A stretch of DNA of 17,732 nucleotides from an uncultured Lachnospiraceae bacterium (GTDB taxonomy: Bacteria > Bacillota > Clostridia > Lachnospirales > Lachnospiraceae), in contig CAKRQV010000030.1 in NCBI GenBank assembly GCA_934394565.1, forward strand, positions 1 to 17,732, in the 5' to 3' direction. Positions 1-8,259 of this stretch are shown piece after piece. The notes under the pieces were generated by a model, which was given only the letters and a program-made list of their open reading frames with translations, was not told the DNA's origin and searched no databases. A program made the translations under genes and the position numbers. Every line of letters starts with the position of its first letter. Positions within the stretch are counted from its first letter, which is position 1.

Positions 1-2
1 AT

Positions 3-76
3 CGAAGTGTGGCTCAGTTTGGTAGAGCGCTGCGTTCGGGACGCAGAGGTCGCAGGTTCAAATCCTGTCACTTCGA
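3..76 (+). tRNA. tRNA-Pro (anticodon CGG)
   Basis: This is a full cloverleaf. The acceptor stem CGAAGTG (3-9) pairs with CACTTCG (69-75), followed by discriminator A76. The anticodon arm is CTGCG-TTCGGGA-CGCAG, which puts CGG at the anticodon positions (reads CCG, proline). The T arm is GCAGG-TTCAAAT-CCTGT. The 3' CCA is not encoded. A run of seven T follows directly (77-83) and may serve as the end signal. Its own promoter lies outside the window. Confidence 0.96.
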
Positions 77-133
77 TTTTTTTATTGCCCAAAATCCCCC
101 TCTGATTTTCACTTCACCTCCCCACTATTTTAA

Positions 134-162
134 TTGACAACCCACATCCCTTCCACTATGAT
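134..162 (+). promoter_or_regulatory. Sigma-A promoter of the hybrid histidine kinase
   Basis: TTGACA (134-139) and TATGAT (157-162) are separated by exactly 17 bp, which is consensus at -35 and one base off at -10. Transcription would begin near 169, leaving a leader of about 120 nt before the kinase start codon at 292. The rest of the leader is AT-rich, and I see no riboswitch or clear hairpin in it. Confidence 0.8.
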
Positions 163-291
163 ACAAGTAACCACACCGTTGCAATCCTCTTTTTGCAGCG
201 ATCTGCGAAATCTGTTTTTGTTTTATTATATTCCTATTTTGTTCCCATTACGATTCAAATTTATAGGTGACCAACTTACAGAGGTATAAAC

Positions 292-2943
292 ATGACTTTC
301 ACAGACCTGACAAACGACTATCACATGCTGCAATTCAAACTGACCGGCATCGAACAGATCATGCAACAAATCGTATTTCTCGACCGGTGTAAAAATTCGG
401 AAGAATTAAATGTAGCCATCCAGGCACTCTTACATGTACTTGGAGACTATACCCAGTCAGAGCGTGTATTTATCTTTGATTTCAATGAAGATCGCAGCTT
501 CTTGAGCAATACTTTCGAATGGTGTGCCAAAGGAGTCACACCGTTTATTGATCTTTTACAGTCCGTATCGCCTTTGGATATCCCATACTGGATTGCAACC
601 TTCAGTCGTGGAAAATGCATCATCATCAAAGATATTGAAGAAGTCCGACAGCTGATGCCCGCCGAATACCATATGCTGCAGATTCAGAATATCCACAGTG
701 AAATCTCCTTTCCCCTGATCTACCGGGATACATTCTGTGGCTTCATCGGTCTGGACAATCCCACAATGGAACGGACTGAACCAATCGTCCACATTCTGGA
801 AGTGGTCGGTCGTACCCTCTGCGCCGCCCGTGAAAACATCCGGAAAGACCGTCTGCTCGAAGAAAACCAAAACAGCATGCAGACATCCTTAAAAGAGCTT
901 GAAAAGGAACGTGCTGTCCTGTCCGTACTCTGCGAGGATTATACCTCCGTATACGAAGTGGATCTACTGTCACAAAAAATGCGTATTCTGAAAATAGATT
1001 CCTCCGCCAACATTGCGCAGGATCTCATGCCCCACCGCAACGAAACACTACACTACATGCCACTCTTAGAGCAATACTGTACAAATTTTGTCATACCCGA
1101 CCTGGCACCGGACTTTTTAAAAAAACTGCAGCCGGAGTATCTGATGGAACAGCTCACAAAAAAGGGGCGTTACGTCTATCATTACAGGGCAGTCCCCAAT
1201 GCCATGGGACGACAGTATTTTGAACTTCTGGCTTCCCTGCTCTGGCAGACCGAGGACAGTTTCCATGTCATCATGGGATTTCGCCATATAGATGAGACCG
1301 TCAAAGAAACGCAAAAGCAACAGCGCAAGCTGGAGGAAGCCCTTGACGCGGCGAACCTTAACAATGAGATCATCTCTGCCATCAGCAAGATCTATTTTTC
1401 TATTTACAGAATCGATCTTGCCAATGATATTTACGAAGAGGTCTCCAGTGGAAACGAACTCCACAGACTCACAGGGCACACCGGTAAAGCTTCCACAAAA
1501 ATGATCGAGCTGTGCCAGAATTTTGTCACACAGGAATATCAGCCACAGGTACTTAAATTCTTTGATCTTAGCACTCTTCCCATCCGGTTACTGCAGGAAG
1601 AGACCCTCGCCATTGAATATCTGGCCAAAGATGGCAACTGGCATCTGGCCCGTTTTATTGTCAAGCGTCGCAACAATGAAGGTGAAGTCACCAATATTCT
1701 GTATGTGACGCGTCTGATCAGTGACCAAAAAAGAAGGGAACGCAACTGGATCAGCGCTGCAAAAGAAGCCGAGCGTGCCAACCAGGCAAAATCAGATTTT
1801 CTATCCCGTATGGCACACGATATCCGCACACCGCTGAATGCAATCATGGGCTTTCGTGATATCGCCAGCAGCTCTGTCAATGACCAGCAAAAAGTCAGCG
1901 ACAGCCTGGAGCATATCCGTATCGCCGGCTCATATCTGCAGCAGCTTGTCAATGACATTCTGGATATTGCCGCCATTGAAAACTATCACCTGCAACTGCA
2001 TCCTGCGCCCATGCAGCTTTCATCCGTATATGATTTGCTTGCCGGTATTTATACCCCGATGGCAGAAAAGAAACAGATTCAGCTGGAATTTCAGCTGCAT
2101 GATCTGGATACCAACAATCTTATGGCTGATGAACTGCGCCTGAGGCAGATTTATGCCAATCTGCTCTCAAACGCCATCAAATATACACCAGACGGCGGGC
2201 ACGTGACCTTTGAACTTTTTGAACAGCCCGGAGATACTCCTGCAACGGTGCAGCTTTCTGCCATCATCCGCGATACCGGTATTGGTATCCATCCGGACTA
2301 TTTGGAAAAAATATATGATAAATTTTCCCGTGAAGTTGATACCCGTGTCAACAGTGTCCGGGGCAGCGGTCTTGGTCTGGCAATTGTCCGTGAACTTGTC
2401 GATCTGATGGACGGCAGTATTGATGTCCAGAGTGAAGTAGGAAAGGGCACAACATTTATCATCCGGTTGCCTCTTGCATACGCGGCCGAAAAGGCAACAG
2501 CTGTATCAACAGCCAGTCAGATCACCCTTGATTCACTCAATACAGACAGCTGTCGTGGACTACATCTTCTGGTCGCTGAAGACAACGACCTGAATTACGA
2601 TGTGATTTCTGAGCTTCTGGCTTTGCACGGTCTGACCTGTGACCGGGCTGAGAATGGAAAAATCTGTGTCGAACGTTTTTCCTCTGCGCCATCCAATACA
2701 TATGATGCAATCCTGATGGATATGCAGATGCCCGTCATGGATGGGCCGGAAGCGGCAAAAGAGATCCGCGCACTGAAACTTCCCCAAGCTGCCACCATTC
2801 CAATCCTTGCAATCACAGCCAATGCTTTTGCACAGGATATTGCCAGATGTAAGGCAGCCGGAATGAATGACCATCTGGCCAAACCCATCAATATCCACAA
2901 GCTGTTGGCAATGCTGGCTCTCTATGTACAGCCCCACAGCTGA
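292..2943 (+). CDS. Cytoplasmic hybrid sensor histidine kinase with GAF and PAS-like input and a C-terminal receiver
   Basis: An 883-residue protein with no membrane segment or signal peptide, so it senses an internal cue. The order is: GAF-like region (about 20-185), coiled coil (about 186-212), a PAS-like region (about 212-335), a second coiled coil, a second PAS-like region (about 360-480), HisKA with phospho-acceptor His509 in MAHDIRTPLN, and an HATPase with Asn627 in the N box, DTGIGI near 661-666 and GSGLG at 691-695. The receiver domain starts near 757 (acidic pocket Glu763/Asp764, phospho-acceptor Asp810 in LMDMQMPVMDG, Thr842, Lys864). All catalytic residues look intact. It ends after the receiver, with no Hpt or DNA-binding output, so phosphate must pass to a partner elsewhere or the receiver is autoregulatory. 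AGAGG at 280-284 supports the ATG at 292. Ligand unknown. Confidence 0.9.
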   Translation: MTFTDLTNDYHMLQFKLTGIEQIMQQIVFLDRCKNSEELNVAIQALLHVLGDYTQSERVFIFDFNEDRSFLSNTFEWCAKGVTPFIDLLQSVSPLDIPYWIATFSRGKCIIIKDIEEVRQLMPAEYHMLQIQNIHSEISFPLIYRDTFCGFIGLDNPTMERTEPIVHILEVVGRTLCAARENIRKDRLLEENQNSMQTSLKELEKERAVLSVLCEDYTSVYEVDLLSQKMRILKIDSSANIAQDLMPHRNETLHYMPLLEQYCTNFVIPDLAPDFLKKLQPEYLMEQLTKKGRYVYHYRAVPNAMGRQYFELLASLLWQTEDSFHVIMGFRHIDETVKETQKQQRKLEEALDAANLNNEIISAISKIYFSIYRIDLANDIYEEVSSGNELHRLTGHTGKASTKMIELCQNFVTQEYQPQVLKFFDLSTLPIRLLQEETLAIEYLAKDGNWHLARFIVKRRNNEGEVTNILYVTRLISDQKRRERNWISAAKEAERANQAKSDFLSRMAHDIRTPLNAIMGFRDIASSSVNDQQKVSDSLEHIRIAGSYLQQLVNDILDIAAIENYHLQLHPAPMQLSSVYDLLAGIYTPMAEKKQIQLEFQLHDLDTNNLMADELRLRQIYANLLSNAIKYTPDGGHVTFELFEQPGDTPATVQLSAIIRDTGIGIHPDYLEKIYDKFSREVDTRVNSVRGSGLGLAIVRELVDLMDGSIDVQSEVGKGTTFIIRLPLAYAAEKATAVSTASQITLDSLNTDSCRGLHLLVAEDNDLNYDVISELLALHGLTCDRAENGKICVERFSSAPSNTYDAILMDMQMPVMDGPEAAKEIRALKLPQAATIPILAITANAFAQDIARCKAAGMNDHLAKPINIHKLLAMLALYVQPHS

Positions 2944-2968
2944 TCCTTCGTAATTACTGCTCGCATAC

Positions 2969-3022
2969 AAAAAGCCCCCGCAGCAATGCTCTTCTTACCG
3001 GCATTGTTGCGGGGATTTTTTT
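2969..3022. terminator. Bidirectional rho-independent terminator between convergent genes
   Basis: CCCCGCAGCAATGC (2976-2989) pairs with GCATTGTTGCGGGG (3001-3014), with one G-U pair and an 11-nt loop. Seven T follow on the + strand (3016-3022). Five A precede it (2969-2973) and give a U run on the - strand. It sits 32 bp after the kinase stop and can serve both the kinase and the convergent radical SAM operon. Confidence 0.92.
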
Positions 3023-3033
3023 CAGTGGCCATG

Positions 3034-3072
3034 CATACTTAAAACCGGTCCAGTGTACCGGCTTTAAGTATG
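3034..3072 (-). other. Second inverted repeat at the end of the radical SAM gene
   Basis: CATACTTAAAACCGGT (3034-3049) is complementary to ACCGGCTTTAAGTATG (3057-3072) with one mismatch and a 7-nt loop. It begins 2 nt beyond the radical SAM stop codon. No U run follows on the - strand, so it is more likely an mRNA-end-stabilising or assisting hairpin than a terminator in its own right. The neighbouring hairpin has the U run. Confidence 0.6.
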
Positions 3073-3074
3073 TC

Positions 3075-4478
3075 TTACTTTTTATAATTTTCGTAAGCCG
3101 GTTTTTTATGTTCTACAGAATTCCAGAGCTTATCAGCACACGGCTTCCAGTTTTCTGCATAAGCCTTGCACTTTTTGCACAGATGCTCCGGTGTCTCCGG
3201 GGACTGCAGATCGGTGGATTTTGCGCCGGATTCTTTTACCAGTTTCTGCAGAATTTCCGGATTCTCCAGCATCGGACACGGACGCAGATGGTTTTCATTG
3301 AACGGCTGACCATCATGATATGCCATGAACAGTGGAGATTTTAAGATTTCCAGCAGAGAGTGTGTACGGATATTGGCATTGGAATAATGGATAAATACGC
3401 ACGGTTCAGCATCGCCATTGGCATTGATATGGAAGTAGTTTCTTCCTCCGGCGATACAGCCGCCGACATACTCACCATCGTTCTGGAAGTCCATCGTAAA
3501 CAGTCCCTCACCATCTTTTAAGCGACGGATCTCACGGACACGGTCACGCATATACATTCTCTGCTCCGGAGACAACAACAGATCTACGGAAGCCTCGTTG
3601 CCGACTGGCATATAATGGAAATACATCGCATAACGGCAGCCCTTGTCAACCATCAGCTTGACAAACTCTTTGCTGGTGACAGACTCACAGTTTTTAGACG
3701 TATAGCAGATGGATGTACCAAAGATCAGACCGTTTTCTTTTAACAGATCCATCGCATGCATAACCTTACCATATACACCCTCGCCACGACGCAGGTCATT
3801 GACTTCCGGTGAACCCTCCAGACTGATGGCCAGCGCAAGATTCCCCACACGTTTCATCTCTGCGCAGAAGGCCTCATCGACCAGTGTACCATTGGTAAAA
3901 GCAAGAAACTGGCAGGTATTATGTTCTTCGCACAGGCGGATCAGATCTTTTTTGCGGACAAGCGGTTCGCCACCGGTAAACATATAGAAATATACACCAA
4001 GTTCTTTACCCTGTTTCACGACATCTGACAGCTCGTCATATGTCAGGTTCAGCTTGTTTCCATACTCGGCAGCCCAGCAGCCGGTACAGTGCAGGTTACA
4101 GGCACTTGTCGGATCCATCAGGATCAGCCACGGAATATTGCAGTGATGTACTTCACGCATCTTACGGATCGTCTTTGTACCGTTCAGGAATGCCTCAAAA
4201 CCAAGGTTCAGTAGAATTGTTTTCAGCACATGAGGATCAATCTCATCCAGTGCTTTGTTCATGAACCTGCAGAGAGAAGAATCCGGATCAGAAATGATAT
4301 CCTTTACCCCTTCAAAATCCATGTCAACCTGTTCACCGCTCATATACTTTTCGATAAAATCAACCAGACCGAGCATGCCTTTTTCTCTGTCTTTGTCAAC
4401 TTTTTTTAATACTACATCGATTGCTGCTGAAGCAGCCAGCCTTCCGGCTGCATGTGTCATTGTTCCCATATCTCTCAT
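3075..4478 (-). CDS. Radical SAM protein with SPASM-like C-terminal cysteines
   Basis: 467 residues. CNLHCTGC gives the CxxxCxxC cluster (Cys127, Cys131, Cys134) that binds the 4Fe-4S used to cleave S-adenosylmethionine. FTGGEP (167-172) is the SAM-contact motif. The C-terminal part has cysteines at 341, 360, 401, 434, 437 and 447, including the NGDAEPC and CxxC patterns of SPASM/twitch domains that hold auxiliary clusters. About 115 residues of helical N-terminal extension precede the core. The substrate is unknown; no small RiPP-like precursor gene is visible nearby. Its ATG overlaps the DUF308 stop by 4 nt (ATGA), so the two are translationally coupled. AGGAGG is only 2 nt from this ATG and 11 nt from the in-frame ATG at 4469, so the start may be three codons later. 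Confidence 0.85.
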   Translation of the reverse strand: MRDMGTMTHAAGRLAASAAIDVVLKKVDKDREKGMLGLVDFIEKYMSGEQVDMDFEGVKDIISDPDSSLCRFMNKALDEIDPHVLKTILLNLGFEAFLNGTKTIRKMREVHHCNIPWLILMDPTSACNLHCTGCWAAEYGNKLNLTYDELSDVVKQGKELGVYFYMFTGGEPLVRKKDLIRLCEEHNTCQFLAFTNGTLVDEAFCAEMKRVGNLALAISLEGSPEVNDLRRGEGVYGKVMHAMDLLKENGLIFGTSICYTSKNCESVTSKEFVKLMVDKGCRYAMYFHYMPVGNEASVDLLLSPEQRMYMRDRVREIRRLKDGEGLFTMDFQNDGEYVGGCIAGGRNYFHINANGDAEPCVFIHYSNANIRTHSLLEILKSPLFMAYHDGQPFNENHLRPCPMLENPEILQKLVKESGAKSTDLQSPETPEHLCKKCKAYAENWKPCADKLWNSVEHKKPAYENYKK

Positions 4479-5017
4479 TTCCTCCTAAGAATTTTTACAG
4501 TTTTAAGAACAACCCAGAAATTCAATACGCCATCCAGACACAGGTTAAAGCCCAGAAGACGAACCAGAAATTCTGTCGTTGTACGTGGCAGAACCGTCAG
4601 ACAGAATCCCGTAAACGCCACTGCAATAGCGATAACAAGGATGATCCCCCACCGTTCAATGCCAAATTTTCTGGCATCCAGTGCGGTCTGCAGCTTAAAT
4701 ACACCATCGATCAGGATACAGATCCCGACAAACATCGGAAACAGCTCTACGATCTTATCCACACGGAGCAGAAGAATCAGACCGATCACCAGAGAAAACA
4801 CACCCATGGCAAAATCGAACTGAAATGCCAGCTGGAACAGATCTTTGCTGAAATATCCAAACAGCCTGACCAGGCCATACGCCAGGAAAAAAACACCACA
4901 GATCCTGCACATCATTGATAATGCGATATTCGGGCGCAGCATAAAAAGCAACCCAAGCCCCACACAGACAAGTGCCAGAACCTGATAGACTCTCTTGATC
5001 TTCAGCAGATTCTCCAC
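4475..5017 (-). CDS. DUF308 / HdeD-like multi-pass membrane protein
   Basis: 180 residues, almost all hydrophobic: about six membrane segments (roughly 11-31, 33-54, 68-85, 88-108, 121-143, 148-168) joined by short basic loops, with a basic C terminus (LRRK). This is the pattern of the DUF308/HdeD family, named after an acid-resistance protein of E. coli. No enzymatic function is established and I cannot infer one here. The start is a GTG (5015-5017) preceded by AAAGGAAG on the - strand. The stop codon overlaps the radical SAM start by 4 nt, which argues that the two proteins are made together and may act together at the membrane. I found no convincing promoter between it and the kinase upstream. 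A weak TAAGAT-like -10 lies near 5045-5055. Confidence 0.78.
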   Translation of the reverse strand: MENLLKIKRVYQVLALVCVGLGLLFMLRPNIALSMMCRICGVFFLAYGLVRLFGYFSKDLFQLAFQFDFAMGVFSLVIGLILLLRVDKIVELFPMFVGICILIDGVFKLQTALDARKFGIERWGIILVIAIAVAFTGFCLTVLPRTTTEFLVRLLGFNLCLDGVLNFWVVLKTVKILRRK

Positions 5018-5072
5018 ACGCTCACTTCCTTTCTTTTCACTTCCTGTATCTTATCTTATTCATTTCTAAAGC

Positions 5073-5133
5073 AAAACAGACACTTTCGTGTGCATGTCCT
5101 TAAATTTGGGCATTTACACAAAAATGTCTGTTT
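5073..5133 (-). terminator. Long hairpin after the two-component operon, probable terminator or attenuator
   Basis: The arms 5074-5099 and 5108-5133 are complementary over 26 bp with five differences, around the 8-nt loop TTAAATTT. Read on the - strand, two of the five differences become U-G pairs, giving 18 uninterrupted pairs, followed by UUUUGCUUU. On the + strand the same two are A-C mismatches. The signal therefore belongs to - strand RNA. It lies 58 nt past the histidine kinase stop and 56 nt before the DUF308 start, separating or attenuating between the two gene pairs. Confidence 0.6.
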
Positions 5134-5190
5134 CTCCTGCTATACAGTTATACCGAAATATCTATGATTCTTAGGTACAGCTATTTTTAC

Positions 5191-7410
5191 TCATGGATGC
5201 AACACAAACTCCGGAACTTTTATTTCATTTTCTGCAAGGATCGGGAAACTCAGCATTGCCTTGAACAGATCTCCATCCACTGACAGCGTCATCCGGCCAC
5301 CCTGTAATTCAGTCATACTTCTGGCGATAGACAGTCCCAGTCCGTTTCCCTCGGTATTTCTGGAAGCATCTCCCCGCACAAACCGTTCCATCAGCTCTTC
5401 TGCTGAGATGTTTAAGGGATCTTTCGATATGTTTTTAAAGGAAAAGACCGCCTGGCCATCCTCCAGTTCCAGCATCAGATAAACCCTTGTACCGTTCTGG
5501 GCATATTTGCAGATGTTATTCATCAGATTATCAAATACACGCCACATCCGGCGGCCGTCTGCCATGATCCGCACTTCCTGCTCCGGCTTTGACGTTACCA
5601 GCGTAAGTCCCGCTTTTTCCAGCTTTTCTTCATATTCGCCCGCCGCCTGTTCGATAAAAATACCGGCATCGCAGGGTGCAGGATGCACCTCCAGATTTCC
5701 CGTAGAGGCCTTGGAAGCTTCCACCAGATCCTCAATCAGCCGTTTCAGCCGGTCGGACTGGCGTACCAGTACCTTTGCATACTCCGTGATCTTCTCATTT
5801 TCACACGGTTCAGCACTGATCAGGGAGGCATAGTTTATGATTGAGGTCAGCGGTGTCTTGATATCGTGCGATACATTCGTAATCAGCTCGGTTTTCATCC
5901 GCTCACTCTTTAAACGTTCTTCCACGGCGATCGCCATGCCGTCTGCGATATGGTTCAGATCCTCTGCATGTTCCTTACAGATGCTGCGCATATGCGAGGT
6001 ATCCACGTGACTGGTCAGATCACCGTCTGCCATCTGTCTGGCCGCAGTCCGAAGCGTATGGACCATCGAAACCACATAGAGGAACAGCGGAATCACAGCC
6101 AGATGCGCCACGACCCAGAATACCGGATACAGTCCCATTGCCCACAGCAACAGCTCCACCAAGGTGACTCCCAGATATCCTATGGTGATCTGCGGGATAA
6201 TATGCACCTTTTTGAACAGTTCCATACATCCTCTGACAGTACGTTTGCACAACGCACCACACCATTTCACAACATGCCAGCACAGTCGCAGGCATTTACA
6301 GCACAGCGTGTTTTTCAGCAATGTATGACCTTTGAGCTGAACAGCAATGCCCATACAGCAGCCAACACCGGAAAGATATAAAAGCAGCACCCCGGCCACT
6401 GCCATTCCCAGAAATACCAGATAACTGGCTGTACTGCCGGCTGTATCCATCATATCCAGGCCCATAGCCATCGGAACACAGGATACACCGCCAACCAGAA
6501 CAAGCAGCAGATCAGCCGGCACTTTATACAGTACGCCCGGATGCAGACTATCATCCTCCGGCCTGCGACCGGCAACACACATCAGGGCAGCAAAACTTGC
6601 GATCGCACCGATCAGACATAACAGTGCCAGAATATAGATGCTGTACCGCATGGCGTAGGCGATATCCAGTACCGTCTGTAACGTGGCATACTTGTCATTT
6701 TCCGGCAGACCGTTTTTCAGCATACATTCGGCATAAAATGCCACATCCGATGGATCCGTATATCTGGCGACAAAATCCTCACCGCCATACCGCAGCTGTT
6801 TATAGGTCTTTATGATACTGTTATCTGTATTTGCCGTATCATCTGTCATTCCCAGATCCGTTTCGTCGGTATGGCTTTCTTCTGTCACTACCGATTCGTC
6901 CGCTTCAGATGCTGCTTCGCTTTCCACAGTCTCGCTTTCCAGCGCTGCGCTGCTTTCCACAGTCTCACTTTCCACTGCTTCGCTTTCCACTTCAGAGGCA
7001 TAGCTTTCTGCTACATCATATTCCTCTGCCGGTGCTTCCTCTATATACTCATACTCATAATAATAGTATAATGTTGTTCCTGCCAGATCCCTGTCCGGAT
7101 CCGGTTCTTCTTCGGACTGTGCCACCAGATTATTCTTACCCTTATACAGATAGAATCTGAGATTACCACAGTCACTGACCCGCAGAGGTGTATCTGCCGT
7201 CCGGTTGTATTTCTGCAGCATCTTCATGATGTCCGCACCCATGATCTGCTTTGACAGGGAATTAAAGACTTCCTCTTTTGTCTCTGTATATACCCCGGTG
7301 TCTCCCATCAGATACGCTGCCACGACTGTTCCCAGCAAAAACATCACACACAGCAGATGGATGATAAAAAGCGTCACCTTTCCCGGGATTTTCCTCCAAA
7401 ACTGTTTCAT
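5191..7410 (-). CDS. Membrane sensor histidine kinase, partner of the adjacent OmpR-type regulator
   Basis: 739 residues. A membrane segment at 12-36 is followed by an extracytoplasmic region (about 37-255) containing a Ser/Glu-rich low-complexity tract (139-173). Further membrane segments lie at about 256-280, 300-318, 328-356, 408-428 and 430-450. A short HAMP-like linker follows, then HisKA with His515 in NVSHDIKTPLTS, an HATPase N box (DNLMNNICKYA, 627-637) and GNGLGLS (688-694). The G1 box reads FSFKNIS, with Asn660 where Asp is usual. I recall this in related clostridial kinases, so it need not mean loss of activity. The large multi-pass sensor suggests an envelope signal; the ligand is unknown. 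The ATG overlaps the regulator stop by 4 nt (ATGA), a typical coupled pair. Confidence 0.9.
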   Translation of the reverse strand: MKQFWRKIPGKVTLFIIHLLCVMFLLGTVVAAYLMGDTGVYTETKEEVFNSLSKQIMGADIMKMLQKYNRTADTPLRVSDCGNLRFYLYKGKNNLVAQSEEEPDPDRDLAGTTLYYYYEYEYIEEAPAEEYDVAESYASEVESEAVESETVESSAALESETVESEAASEADESVVTEESHTDETDLGMTDDTANTDNSIIKTYKQLRYGGEDFVARYTDPSDVAFYAECMLKNGLPENDKYATLQTVLDIAYAMRYSIYILALLCLIGAIASFAALMCVAGRRPEDDSLHPGVLYKVPADLLLVLVGGVSCVPMAMGLDMMDTAGSTASYLVFLGMAVAGVLLLYLSGVGCCMGIAVQLKGHTLLKNTLCCKCLRLCWHVVKWCGALCKRTVRGCMELFKKVHIIPQITIGYLGVTLVELLLWAMGLYPVFWVVAHLAVIPLFLYVVSMVHTLRTAARQMADGDLTSHVDTSHMRSICKEHAEDLNHIADGMAIAVEERLKSERMKTELITNVSHDIKTPLTSIINYASLISAEPCENEKITEYAKVLVRQSDRLKRLIEDLVEASKASTGNLEVHPAPCDAGIFIEQAAGEYEEKLEKAGLTLVTSKPEQEVRIMADGRRMWRVFDNLMNNICKYAQNGTRVYLMLELEDGQAVFSFKNISKDPLNISAEELMERFVRGDASRNTEGNGLGLSIARSMTELQGGRMTLSVDGDLFKAMLSFPILAENEIKVPEFVLHP
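6892..6996 (-). repeat. Degenerate Ser/Glu codon repeat inside the kinase sensor domain
   Basis: The coding DNA for residues 139-173 is a run of near-repeats of the type GAAAGTGAGACTGTGGAAAG, read on the - strand, encoding units like ESETVESEA. The exact block GCTTTCCACAGTCTC occurs twice on the + strand (near 6918 and 6952). Such tracts expand and contract between strains. The product is an acidic, probably disordered spacer outside the membrane. Confidence 0.7.
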
Positions 7411-8105
7411 ACCCTTCGTCCTTTCTCCATCTTATAGCCCTTGCCAAAGATGACCTTGATATACCGCGGATCTGCCGGATTGATCTCGATCTTTTCCCGC
7501 AGATGACGGATATGTACCGCTACGGAATTGTCCGAACCGATCGGCTTTTCTTTCCATACCTGTGTATAGATTTCCTTCGGAGAATATACTCTGTCCGGAT
7601 GGGACATCAGAAGTTTCAAAATGTCATACTCCGTAGGCGTCAGCGCAGTCAGCACACCATCCACATAGACCTCCTTGGCCTCGTCCTTCATCTCGATTCC
7701 ACCGATCACAAACGTATCGGACTGGGGTGTTCCCGCCCCCAGCTTCAGATAACGGCGCAGCTGGGAACGCACCCTCGCCGATACCTCCAGCGGATTAAAG
7801 GGTTTAGTGATATAATCATCCGCCCCTACATTTAAGCCAAGGATCTTATCCGCATCCTCACTTTTTGCCGTCAGCATAATGATGGGGACATTACATTTTT
7901 CCCGGATCTTAGCCATCGCCGTAATGCCGTCCATCACCGGCATCATGATATCCATCAGGATCAGATGTATATCCTGCTTTTCCATCACGTTCAGTGCTTC
8001 CTGCCCGTTATACGCCTCATAGATCGTATACTCCGGATCGGAAAGATATATTTTCAATGCATTGACGATATCTTTTTCATCGTCACAGATCAGTATATTT
8101 GCCAT
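7407..8105 (-). CDS. OmpR/PhoB-family response regulator
   Basis: 232 residues. The N-terminal receiver (1-120) has the acidic pocket Asp8/Asp9, phospho-acceptor Asp52 in LMDIMMPVMDG, Thr79 and Lys101, all intact. The C-terminal winged helix (about 132-230) has the usual LTPTEYDILKLL entry, a recognition region ending in DNSVAVHIRHLREKI, and the final GKGYKME hairpin. It resembles the VanR branch. It is made together with the overlapping histidine kinase downstream. AAGGAG sits about 8 nt before the ATG. No dedicated target gene is identifiable in the window. The DUF308 and radical SAM genes directly downstream are the first candidates for control. Confidence 0.93.
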   Translation of the reverse strand: MANILICDDEKDIVNALKIYLSDPEYTIYEAYNGQEALNVMEKQDIHLILMDIMMPVMDGITAMAKIREKCNVPIIMLTAKSEDADKILGLNVGADDYITKPFNPLEVSARVRSQLRRYLKLGAGTPQSDTFVIGGIEMKDEAKEVYVDGVLTALTPTEYDILKLLMSHPDRVYSPKEIYTQVWKEKPIGSDNSVAVHIRHLREKIEINPADPRYIKVIFGKGYKMEKGRRV

Positions 8106-8130
8106 GTTGCTTCTCCTTCCTTACGGTGTC

Positions 8131-8145
8131 TATTGTACTACAATA
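8131..8145 (-). promoter_or_regulatory. Palindrome over the probable -10 box of the response regulator gene
   Basis: TATTGTA-C-TACAATA is a perfect 7+1+7 inverted repeat. On the - strand it contains TACAAT (8137-8132), a good -10 box, with a weak TTCTTC -35 box 17 bp upstream. The regulator start codon is about 26 bp downstream. A palindrome overlapping the -10 is a plausible operator or autoregulatory site. No second copy was found to confirm it. Confidence 0.45.
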
Positions 8146-8194
8146 TGGGATTAAGAAGAAATGGGGAAAGAGGTTAAGATTTGATGAAGATATG

Positions 8195-8232
8195 AAAAAC
8201 TCCCGCCAGAATACCTCCCGGCAGGAGTTTTG
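8195..8232 (-). terminator. Rho-independent terminator of the beta-CASP hydrolase gene
   Basis: On the - strand AAAACTCCTGCC pairs with GGCGGGAGTTTT (one U-G pair) around a 12-nt loop, and a run of U follows. It begins 28 nt after the hydrolase stop at 8260. On the + strand the wobble becomes a mismatch, so the signal is oriented to the hydrolase gene. Confidence 0.88.
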
Positions 8233-8259
8233 ATTTATTCCTACGATATCATTATGACT

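Noticed and set aside
3..83. tRNA as an integration site for a genomic island
   Set aside because: No integrase gene and no repeat of the tRNA 3' end (AATCCTGTCACTTCGA) was seen elsewhere in the window.
6892..6996. Possible CRISPR-like or intergenic tandem repeat
   Set aside because: The units are short, degenerate, in frame with the kinase and have no unique spacers; it is a coding repeat.
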